From an uncultured bacterium (GTDB lineage Bacteria; UBA4055), in NCBI GenBank assembly GCA_937873545.1, contig CALMWI010000026.1, positions 1 to 9,622 on the forward strand: a stretch of 9,622 nt of DNA, in the 5' to 3' direction. The notes under the pieces were generated by a model that saw only the letters and a list, made by a program, of their open reading frames with translations, was not told the origin of the DNA and ran no database searches. Below are positions 1 to 6,692 of this stretch, piece by piece. A program made the position numbers and the translations under genes. Each line of letters opens with the position of its first letter. The first letter of the stretch is position 1.

Positions 1-980
1 TGCTTATACTAGTCTATTTTATCGGCTCGGTCAGGATGGGTGCAAAAAGATGGATAGAAATCGGATCCTTCCAATTCCAGCCTTCTGAACTCGGAAAATT
101 TTTATTTCTGTGCACACTTGCCCGTTACTACAGCGCAGGTAAAATACACTGGAACGATAAGAAATATACTGTTTTCGGTTCAATTCTAACGATAATTCCG
201 TGTCTATTAGTGCTTAAACAACCTGATCTTGGTTCAGCGATAATCTATATTTATATATTTATAGCTGTAATATTCGCTGCCGGGCTTCCGTATTTTTATC
301 TCTTCAATATGGTTGCGCTTTCCTTTTTTCTTTTCGCAAAAGGTATCGGCGACCAGTTCTTTATCACTGCGCTTGTGCTTTATGGAATAGTTCTTTATAA
401 GTTTTCAGTAAAATTCACTACGGCTATAGTCTTGTGGTCAACAGGTCTGATACTTGGTATTGCTTCAAATATGTTTTGGGAAGGTCTAAAAGAGTATCAG
501 AAGATGAGGCTTCTTACTTTTTTGGATCCTGAGAAATTTTCTAAGGATGGGGGCTGGCAGATAATTCAAGCCAAGACCGCTGTTTCAAACGGAGATTTTC
601 ACGGTATGGGATTTATGAACGGAAGCCAGACACAGCTCAGATTCCTTCCTGAAGGTCACACAGACTTTATTTTCAGTGTGATCTCCGAGGAATTCGGGCT
701 TATAGGAATTTTAATTTTATTTACGGCCTTTATAGTTTTGTTTTACAGGCTTGTAAAAATAGTATCAAAAACGAGAAGCAGATATTTGTATCTTCTCGGT
801 TCAGGAATAACCGCTTTGATAATATTTCAGACGGTTCTTAATATCTCTATAAGCCTGGGGCTGCTTCCGGTGACAGGACTTCCTCTTCCTTTTGTCAGTT
901 ATGGCGGCTCGGCTTTGATGATGAATATGCTGATGGTCGGTATAGTTATGAACATAGGAAAACATGAGAATAATATTTAG
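1..980 (+). CDS. rodA: RodA, SEDS-family peptidoglycan glycosyltransferase (5' end cut by window)
   Basis: This is the C-terminal part of a polytopic inner-membrane SEDS protein, which polymerises lipid II into glycan strands, normally together with a class B PBP during cell elongation. The frame is open from base 3, so the gene begins upstream of the window; 325 residues are visible, and about the first 50-100 are missing. The ATG at 36 is internal. Numbering from that Met, family motifs run in order: GAKRWIEIG (2-10), QPSELGKF (15-22), KQPDLGSA (61-68), the FLDPE segment (162-166), GSQTQLRFLPEGHTDFIF (196-213) and LPFVSYGGSAL near the C-terminus. Asp210 of HTDFIF probably corresponds to the essential Asp of RodA proteins. 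Hydrophobic membrane segments alternate throughout. The GGWQIIQAKTAV and GSQTQL wording favours RodA over FtsW, though FtsW is the main alternative. It is the first visible gene of a five-gene + strand run, 12 bp before the next start. Confidence 0.93.
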   Translation, partial: LILVYFIGSVRMGAKRWIEIGSFQFQPSELGKFLFLCTLARYYSAGKIHWNDKKYTVFGSILTIIPCLLVLKQPDLGSAIIYIYIFIAVIFAAGLPYFYLFNMVALSFFLFAKGIGDQFFITALVLYGIVLYKFSVKFTTAIVLWSTGLILGIASNMFWEGLKEYQKMRLLTFLDPEKFSKDGGWQIIQAKTAVSNGDFHGMGFMNGSQTQLRFLPEGHTDFIFSVISEEFGLIGILILFTAFIVLFYRLVKIVSKTRSRYLYLLGSGITALIIFQTVLNISISLGLLPVTGLPLPFVSYGGSALMMNMLMVGIVMNIGKHENNI

Positions 981-992
981 CGGGTGCGTTAT

Positions 993-2201
993 ATGAGAAA
1001 TATAGTACTTTTTGAAGATGCGGGTTATACGAACTTCGGCCCTCTGACCAAAACGAGGCCTGTTTTCGAATTAAAGACAGGAATATTCAGTATAAGGGAA
1101 AGATATTCAAAGTTGTTGAAAGACTACCACTTCTATTACTTTTATCGTAAGTCATTCGATCCTATGATGAGCGAAATAGGGCTGAAAGGAATAGAAAAGT
1201 TGCCTGACGGACTTCCATTTTTAGCTATAAATGCAAGAATAGTCCCCAACAAAAATTTTCTAAAATATTTCGAAATCGCAGTAAATCAGAAAAGCATTCC
1301 TGCTACAGACGAAAACGAGAAACTTCTTATGGGTGTCTTTACAACTAAATCGGATTTTGTTGAAGCCGTAAAAAAAGGGTTGAAAACAAATGTTCAGCCT
1401 GTACTCGAGGTACTGAAATATCCATGGGATATTACTAATTCGATAGGAGAAACAATAAAAGCAGATGCAAATCTCCTTGAAAAAAAACAATTCAATACAT
1501 CAAAACTTCAGGGTGTTATATTAGAGAAAAAAGAAGATATTTTTATTAGCAGATCCGCAGCAGTTAAACCAGGTGTAGTATTGGATGCAACGGAAGGTCC
1601 CGTTGTTATTGATGAGGACGCTGAGATAATGTACAACAGCGTTATACTTGGACCGGCTTACATAGGGAAGAATTCAAAGGTAAAGATCGGATCGAAGATC
1701 TATCATAACACTTCTATCGGAGAAGTATGTAAAGTTGGAGGGGAGATAGAAAGCACGATAATTCACGGATACAGCAACAAACAGCATGAAGGTTTTCTTG
1801 GACATTCATATATAGGAAAATGGTGCAACCTTGGAGCGGATACTAATAATTCTGATTTGAAGAACAATTATTCTTTCGTAAAAGTAGAAATAAACGGAGA
1901 ACTGATAGACTCGGGATCATTGTTCGTAGGCATGATTATGGGAGATCATTCAAAAACAGGAATAAACACGATGATAAATACAGGAACTGTTATTGGAGTA
2001 GCCTGCAATGTTTACGGAGAGGGATTTCCTCCAAGGTATGTTGAAGATTTTCATTGGGGCGGCAAGGAAAAGCTGGTGATCTATCCTTTCAAGAGAACTC
2101 TCGAAACAGCTAGAACTGTAATGGAAAGAAGAAGCATAGCGCTAAAAAAACATGAAGAAGACATTCTTAAAAAACTATATTTAAAACTTAAACAGGAATA
2201 A
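993..2201 (+). CDS. GlmU-like sugar nucleotidyltransferase / acyltransferase (alternative bacterial GlmU type)
   Basis: 402 residues resembling the alternative GlmU family of FCB-type bacteria (TIGR03991-like), which is proposed to make UDP-N-acetylglucosamine from glucosamine-1-phosphate. The N-terminal nucleotidyltransferase-like domain opens with NIVLFED (3-9) and PLTKTRPVFEL (17-27). It lacks the classic glycine-rich GxGTRM loop of E. coli GlmU. The C-terminal half (about 202-342) is a left-handed beta-helix of hexapeptide repeats (VVIDEDAEI, YIGKNSKVKIGS, TVIGVACNVYG). His265 in KQHEGFLGHSYIG aligns by eye with the acetyltransferase His363 region (HLTYLGD) of E. coli GlmU. I chose ATG 993 because the family motif follows at once and GGG at 982-984 lies at ribosome-site distance. 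An in-frame GTG at 984 would add three residues. It lies 12 bp after rodA and 3 bp before the peptidase gene, which suits precursor supply for cell-wall synthesis. The exact substrate is inferred. Confidence 0.85.
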   Translation: MRNIVLFEDAGYTNFGPLTKTRPVFELKTGIFSIRERYSKLLKDYHFYYFYRKSFDPMMSEIGLKGIEKLPDGLPFLAINARIVPNKNFLKYFEIAVNQKSIPATDENEKLLMGVFTTKSDFVEAVKKGLKTNVQPVLEVLKYPWDITNSIGETIKADANLLEKKQFNTSKLQGVILEKKEDIFISRSAAVKPGVVLDATEGPVVIDEDAEIMYNSVILGPAYIGKNSKVKIGSKIYHNTSIGEVCKVGGEIESTIIHGYSNKQHEGFLGHSYIGKWCNLGADTNNSDLKNNYSFVKVEINGELIDSGSLFVGMIMGDHSKTGINTMINTGTVIGVACNVYGEGFPPRYVEDFHWGGKEKLVIYPFKRTLETARTVMERRSIALKKHEEDILKKLYLKLKQE

Positions 2202-2204
2202 AAA

Positions 2205-3869
2205 ATGTCTGATAAGAAATTCTACATCATCTCGGTAGCTTTGCTGATCATTGCGATCACTTTTAGCTATAAATACGAAGAAGGTGAAGCATCAAACGGC
2301 GGAAACTCGCTGAATTATTTCCAGAAAATGAACTATATTTTGAGAGTCGTGGACAATGTATATGTTGACGAGCCCGATATCGATAAGGTTATGGAAGGCG
2401 CTATTGAAGGTATGCTGAAAACTCTTGATCCTCACTCATCATATATTCCGGCAGATAAACAAAAAGAAGTTGAAGAGGATTTTGAAGGAGTTTTCGGTGG
2501 CATAGGTATCGAGTTTGAGATTAAAGATAAGTATCTTACTGTTATATCTGCTATCCCAGAAACGCCGTCAGAGAGAATAGGACTGATGCCCGGAGACAAG
2601 ATTATCAGAATAGATTCCAAAACAGCTTACGATATTACGACAGAGGATGTTTTTAAAAGACTTAAAGGACCCATCGGATCCAAAGTAAACATTACCGTAG
2701 CCAGAACGGGTGCTTCTGAACCGATCGATTACGAAATAATAAGAGCAGCGATACCGATATACAGCGTGGTCGCGGAATGCTTACTTGAAGATAAGATTAC
2801 CGGTTATATTTCGATAAACAGGTTCGCGAATAAAACTTCCCAAGAATTGGAAGACGCATTGAACGCACTATCGAAAAAAGGAATGAAAAGACTTGTTCTT
2901 GACCTAAGAGGCAATCCCGGAGGATTGATGGATCAGGCTGTAGAAGTTGTAGAAAAGTTTATCGGAATAAATAAAATGATCGTTTACACAAAAGGAAGGT
3001 TCAAGGATTTTGACGAGGAATTTTATTCCACGAAAGAAGGAAACCATAAAAGTCTTCCTCTGATCGTTCTGATTGATGCAGGATCCGCTTCAGCATCGGA
3101 AATTGTAAGCGGAGCTTTGCAGGACCATGACAGAGCCTATATTTTAGGCGCTAAATCTTTTGGTAAAGGTCTTGTTCAACGTCCTTTCGATCTGGGTGAC
3201 GGTTCAGTTGCAAGGATAACAATTTCCAGATATTATACGCCTACAGGCAGGCTTATACAGAGGCCGTACGACGAGGGAACTGAAAGTTATTTTCTTGACA
3301 GGTACCTCGATCCGGAGCTTATGACAGAGCAGGAAAAGGCGAAAGAAGATTCAATAAAAAAAGCTGAAACTTTTTACACGCTGAACAAAAAGAGGGTAGT
3401 TTACGGCGGCGGAGGAATAACGCCTGATTCACTGATAACCTATGACCCGTATTCGGATCTGATGTCGGATCTTTTCAGGATGAGAGTATTTCAGGATCAT
3501 GCGATTGATTTTTTTAATGTTATGAACGGAAAAGAGGCCGTATGGAAAAACGATTTTGAGAAATTTTATAAAGACTTCTCCGTATCTGAAAGTATGGTAG
3601 AAGATTTCATAAGCGTTGCAAAAAGAAATAAGATAAATATAGTTGAAACGGTTCCGGACAAGAAGGATATGGCTAAAAAAGAGTATTATTATTCAAAAGA
3701 GCAATTCAACAAAGATATCGAAAAGATCAAAATCGAGATCAAATATAATATTGCGAGACAGTATTTTAAAGAACGCAGTCTCTATCCTAGAATAAAAGCA
3801 ATGAATGATAAATTTGTGATAATTGCTCTGACACTTTTTGACGAAGCTAAAAAGCTGGCGGATATATAG
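2205..3869 (+). CDS. S41-family C-terminal processing peptidase (CtpA/Prc type) with PDZ domain
   Basis: 554-residue carboxy-terminal processing serine protease, expected to be anchored to the inner membrane and facing the periplasm, where it trims or degrades envelope proteins. Residues 6-20 form a hydrophobic signal anchor (FYIISVALLIIAITF). A conserved CTP helical segment follows (VVDNVYVDEPD, LKTLDPHSSYIP), then a PDZ domain at about 95-180 (GGIGIEFEI, MPGDKIIRIDS). The S41 catalytic core contains LDLRGNPGG (232-240). The Ser/Lys/Gln triad reads as Ser296 in GSASASE, Lys321 in SFGKG and Gln325 in GLVQ; the 25- and 4-residue spacings match B. subtilis CtpB (S309/K334/Q338). The GGGGITPD motif (401-408) closes the core. 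A helical, Lys/Glu-rich extension of about 145 residues follows and makes it longer than minimal CtpA enzymes. The ATG has AGGA at 2194-2197, 7 nt upstream, and follows the previous stop by 3 bp. The physiological substrate cannot be told from sequence. Confidence 0.95.
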   Translation: MSDKKFYIISVALLIIAITFSYKYEEGEASNGGNSLNYFQKMNYILRVVDNVYVDEPDIDKVMEGAIEGMLKTLDPHSSYIPADKQKEVEEDFEGVFGGIGIEFEIKDKYLTVISAIPETPSERIGLMPGDKIIRIDSKTAYDITTEDVFKRLKGPIGSKVNITVARTGASEPIDYEIIRAAIPIYSVVAECLLEDKITGYISINRFANKTSQELEDALNALSKKGMKRLVLDLRGNPGGLMDQAVEVVEKFIGINKMIVYTKGRFKDFDEEFYSTKEGNHKSLPLIVLIDAGSASASEIVSGALQDHDRAYILGAKSFGKGLVQRPFDLGDGSVARITISRYYTPTGRLIQRPYDEGTESYFLDRYLDPELMTEQEKAKEDSIKKAETFYTLNKKRVVYGGGGITPDSLITYDPYSDLMSDLFRMRVFQDHAIDFFNVMNGKEAVWKNDFEKFYKDFSVSESMVEDFISVAKRNKINIVETVPDKKDMAKKEYYYSKEQFNKDIEKIKIEIKYNIARQYFKERSLYPRIKAMNDKFVIIALTLFDEAKKLADI

Positions 3870-3872
3870 GAA
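3868..3872 (+). promoter_or_regulatory. Shine-Dalgarno AGGAA that fixes the response-regulator start
   Basis: AGGAA overlaps the stop codon of the peptidase gene and sits 7 nt before ATG 3880. The alternative in-frame ATG at 3967, just before the receiver core, has no comparable purine-rich site, so the longer protein with a 30-residue N-terminal lead is preferred. Overlap of the site with the upstream stop suggests translational coupling. Confidence 0.7.
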
Positions 3873-3879
3873 ACACTGA

Positions 3880-4713
3880 ATGTTTGAAAAAACTTACAGG
3901 GAATTTGAGGAACTATTTGTAATTGATTTTAACAGGATCAAGTGGGATTTTGTTAAGCTCAATCCCATGGAAAGAGTTTCACTGCTGATAGTTGAGGATG
4001 AAAGCTCTTTCCGGGAAATGCTAAAAGAAATATTCGAATCTCAGGAAATATACAAAATCGACACGGCTTCAAACGGACAGGAAGGGCTTAATAAATTTAT
4101 TAAAAACAAATACGACCTTATTCTGACCGATGTAATGATGGATGCGCTCACCGGTATAGAAATGGCGGAAAAAATACTTAAGATCGATTCAACCCAGAAA
4201 ATATTCTTTGTAAGTTCGTGGTCAAGCAAAAAACAGATGTTCGACAAGTTCGAGAAGCAGTTCATCGAGGGTAATTTCCAGTTTATCGATAAACCTTTCG
4301 ATCTTGATGAATTTCAGAACAGGGTATTTTTGTTTATGAATGAAAAACTTTCCGGAGTGATTTTTCATATACTTGACAGAAACGCAATGAATAATGTAAT
4401 ATCTAAGCTCGAGCCGTATCAGATACTCGCTCTCCACAGAGAAATTTTGAACAGGTGTATTTTTCTGGCAAAAGAACTGACAAATAAAATCTATACAAGA
4501 GAGAGTATCTCAGCACTTTTTCTAAAAGACAAAGACTACATGAAAAGCGTTTCATGTCAGTTCGACGAGATCTACTGCAGAGGAAATGTGTGCCTGAAAA
4601 TCTCGCCAAAGTGCATGTCAAACAAATTAAAAAAACAAATTGAAATAATTGTTGACTTGATTGAAGAAATTCACGATTATTATAGAAGGTTTGAATTGAG
4701 GAAAAAATTATGA
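3880..4713 (+). CDS. Response regulator: receiver domain plus uncharacterised cysteine-containing C-terminal domain
   Basis: 277 residues. A CheY-like receiver spans about 33-155: beta-1 LLIVEDE supplies acidic residues Glu39/Asp40, LILTDVMMD carries phospho-acceptor Asp84, FFVSSWS gives the conserved Ser/Thr position (Ser112 or Ser113), and IDKPFD gives Lys138. All key phosphorylation residues are present, so it should accept phosphate from a histidine kinase, though none is encoded in the window. A 30-residue N-terminal lead precedes the receiver. The C-terminal part (about 156-277) is mainly helical-looking and matches no output domain I recognise: no winged helix, HD-GYP, GGDEF or HTH signature is evident. 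It contains Cys226, Cys233, Cys238 and Cys245 (C-x6-C-x4-C-x6-C), a possible metal or redox site. The gene is 10 bp after the peptidase gene and its TGA overlaps the kinase start (ATGA, 4710-4713), indicating coupled translation. The receiver assignment is firm; the output function is unknown. Confidence 0.9.
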   Translation: MFEKTYREFEELFVIDFNRIKWDFVKLNPMERVSLLIVEDESSFREMLKEIFESQEIYKIDTASNGQEGLNKFIKNKYDLILTDVMMDALTGIEMAEKILKIDSTQKIFFVSSWSSKKQMFDKFEKQFIEGNFQFIDKPFDLDEFQNRVFLFMNEKLSGVIFHILDRNAMNNVISKLEPYQILALHREILNRCIFLAKELTNKIYTRESISALFLKDKDYMKSVSCQFDEIYCRGNVCLKISPKCMSNKLKKQIEIIVDLIEEIHDYYRRFELRKKL

Positions 4714-5618
4714 AAAAAATTCTTGTTGTCGGTTCTGTAGGAATAGACGATATCGAAACACCGGCAGGTAAAGTTGAAAAGGTTCCCGGAGGTTCAGCTG
4801 TATATTTCAGTCTGGCAGCCTCAATGTTCGCAAAAGTGAATTTCGTCGGTGTTGCAGGATCTGATTTTCCACAGGAAACGATTGACCTGATGAAGTCAAG
4901 GGATATTGACTTAAAGGGATTCGAGATCGTGGAAGGAAAAACTTTCAGATGGTCGGGAAGGTACCATGACGATATGGACAGGAGAGACACATTATTGACA
5001 GAATTAAATGTATTCGAGACTTTTAAACCTAAACTTCCGGATGAATACAAAAATTCAGAAATTTTATTTTTAGCGAACATTCATCCTGATCTGCAGCTTG
5101 AAGTTCTTAAAAATGTGAATAAACCTGAGCTAATAATATCAGACACGATGAATTTCTGGATAAACAGTGTTCCTGAAAAAGTCGTTGAAGTGATAAGAAA
5201 GTCTGATATTTTCATAATCAACGACACTGAACTTCTACTGATGACTGGAGAAAGGAATTTCCTTTCCGGAGCAGACAGGATACTTGAGGAATGTCCGCAG
5301 CTCAAAGCGCTTATTGTAAAGTTGGGTAAATTCGGTATATATGCTACAGATGGTAATGACGAATTTTTCCTTCCGGCATTTCCGCTCAGACAAGTTGTTG
5401 ATCCGACAGGCGCTGGCGACAGCCTCGCCGGAGGTTTTACCGGGTATCTGGCTAAAACAGGTATTTATACTTTCCAGAATATAAAAACGGCCTGTGTTTA
5501 CGGTTCAATAACGGCTTCATATTCTGTAAATGATTTTTCAATTCAGGGCTTAAAAGAGTTCGACCTTGATGATATAAAAAGTGAATATGATATTTTTAAA
5601 AAATTAACGACCTTTTAG
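4710..5618 (+). CDS. PfkB-family carbohydrate/nucleoside kinase
   Basis: 302-residue ribokinase-fold enzyme, expected to be cytoplasmic and to transfer ATP gamma-phosphate to a sugar or nucleoside hydroxyl. The N-terminus KILVVGSVGIDDIETPAG leads to the substrate-side Gly-Gly of PGGSAVYFSLAAS (26-38). GKTFRWSGRYHDDM (76-89) and TMNFWI (146-151) are distinctive of an uncharacterised subgroup rather than classical fructokinase or adenosine kinase. The PfkB signature 2, DPTGAGDSLAGGFTGYLA (231-248), contains the catalytic base Asp237. Length is normal for the family. The ATG overlaps the response-regulator stop and has GAGGAA at 4698-4703 at good spacing. The gene's end overlaps the convergent TPR gene by 15 bp. 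It ends the + strand operon. The substrate cannot be named from sequence. Confidence 0.92.
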   Translation: MKKILVVGSVGIDDIETPAGKVEKVPGGSAVYFSLAASMFAKVNFVGVAGSDFPQETIDLMKSRDIDLKGFEIVEGKTFRWSGRYHDDMDRRDTLLTELNVFETFKPKLPDEYKNSEILFLANIHPDLQLEVLKNVNKPELIISDTMNFWINSVPEKVVEVIRKSDIFIINDTELLLMTGERNFLSGADRILEECPQLKALIVKLGKFGIYATDGNDEFFLPAFPLRQVVDPTGAGDSLAGGFTGYLAKTGIYTFQNIKTACVYGSITASYSVNDFSIQGLKEFDLDDIKSEYDIFKKLTTF

Positions 5619-6599
5619 TTTGTTTGCTTCTGAAAGTTCATTTATCCTGTCCCTAAGAATGTCCCTTTCTTTCTTGGTAAGTCTGCACATTACGGCGTTC
5701 TCGTAATATTTTCTACTCAATTGGCTATCATTCAGAGCTGAATAGCTTTTTGAAAGAAAATAATAAATGTTGAACATATCTTTTTCAGAGTATTTAGGGT
5801 TCATTGCCGAGATTTTTGTTTCCAACTTATGGTAAAGCTCTGTTGCATCCTGATATCTCTTCATCTCGAACATGGCTCTTGCCTTCAGAAATAAAAATAA
5901 ATGATTATCTGGATATTTTTCCAGAGCTTTATCGGCAACCGCTTCTGCATCGGAATATTTTCCGTAGTCAATGTATATCCATCCTAAAGCTGATCTTGCC
6001 AGATATTCGCTGAAATATGAGGTCGCTATACTTTGTTTCATCAATAGAATAGCAAGATCCCTTCTGTCATAAACCCAGCTTAATACAGTGCTTTTATAAT
6101 ACTTATAGTTTGCAAGAAGCATTATTGCGTCGCCGTGATATCTGTCATATTCAAGACAGTCCTCAATGTATGATATGCCGTCAAATGTTTTTGTGATTCC
6201 TGAAAATCTGCTTCCGTCACGCCCGAGCATGTATCCTTTATTAATCAGCGAAGCACCCATGTAGAAATTAAACCAGGGGTCTTTATCATTGTTAGACAAA
6301 TGGTATTTCGCTTTTTTTTCAGCCAGATCATAATAAAGCACTATTTTAGAATCGAAACTGTCTGATTCATAATATGAAGCGAGGAAGTTATAATAGAATC
6401 CTAGGAAGAAATCACCGATGGGGTGATCCGGATAAGTGTCTTTAATATATTCGAAAATCGGCAAAGCTTCCTCAAATTTCTCCTGATACATAAGATCTAT
6501 GGCGGCGTTGACAGTATTTCTTTCTAAGTCCTCTATATCGGAAGCCGGCAGAAATCCAGGCAGTATAATCAGGCATATCATTAAAATCAGATTTTTCAT
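5604..6599 (-). CDS. Exported TPR-repeat protein
   Basis: 331 residues. Residues 1-19 look like a Sec signal peptide (MKNLILMICLIILPGFLPA, then SD), with no lipobox cysteine, so a periplasmic location is likely. The mature part is alpha-helical with tetratricopeptide repeats, clearest at about 32-60 (YQEKFEEALPIFEYIKDTYP), 197-230 (LGWIYIDYGKYSDAEAVADK), 233-262 (RAMFEMKRYQDATELYHK) and 277-305 (YYFLSKSYSALNDSQLSRKY). The middle, around 105-165, is a less regular helical segment with GRDGSRFSG. TPRs are protein-interaction scaffolds; there is no catalytic motif. The start is supported by GGGAG at 6606-6610, 6 nt from the ATG, and by a promoter at 6629-6657. It lies downstream of the S9 peptidase gene on the same strand, with a 93-bp gap. 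Its 3' end overlaps the convergent kinase gene by 15 bp. The partner is unknown; a link to the exported peptidase next door is only suggestion by proximity. Confidence 0.9.
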   Translation of the reverse strand: MKNLILMICLIILPGFLPASDIEDLERNTVNAAIDLMYQEKFEEALPIFEYIKDTYPDHPIGDFFLGFYYNFLASYYESDSFDSKIVLYYDLAEKKAKYHLSNNDKDPWFNFYMGASLINKGYMLGRDGSRFSGITKTFDGISYIEDCLEYDRYHGDAIMLLANYKYYKSTVLSWVYDRRDLAILLMKQSIATSYFSEYLARSALGWIYIDYGKYSDAEAVADKALEKYPDNHLFLFLKARAMFEMKRYQDATELYHKLETKISAMNPKYSEKDMFNIYYFLSKSYSALNDSQLSRKYYENAVMCRLTKKERDILRDRINELSEANKLKGR

Positions 6600-6628
6600 A
6601 TTTCACTCCCTAAAAACATACTTACTCC

Positions 6629-6657
6629 ATAGTAATAAAATAAAATATACTTTTCAA
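6629..6657 (-). promoter_or_regulatory. Putative sigma70-type promoter for the TPR gene
   Basis: Reading the minus strand, TTGAAA (6657-6652) is followed after exactly 17 bp by TACTAT (6634-6629). This predicts transcription from about 6622 and a short leader with the ribosome site at 6610-6606. The 93-bp gap (6600-6692) is otherwise very AT-rich. A weak TACTT-GAA-AAGTA hairpin overlaps the -35, so part of this region could instead act as a poor terminator for the upstream peptidase gene. AT-rich DNA gives chance matches, so confidence is moderate. Confidence 0.5.
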
Positions 6658-6692
6658 GTAAAATTTAATATTATTGGCAGTTAGTATTTATG

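Noticed and set aside
4403..5080. 225-codon open frame on the minus strand across the response regulator/kinase junction
   Set aside because: It lies opposite two well-supported genes, is serine-rich with no recognisable motif, and has no supporting context. It is a shadow frame.
6641..6665. Intrinsic terminator between the peptidase and TPR genes (TACTT-GAA-AAGTA hairpin)
   Set aside because: The 5-bp stem is almost entirely A-T with one G-C pair and would be unstable; it overlaps a better promoter match.
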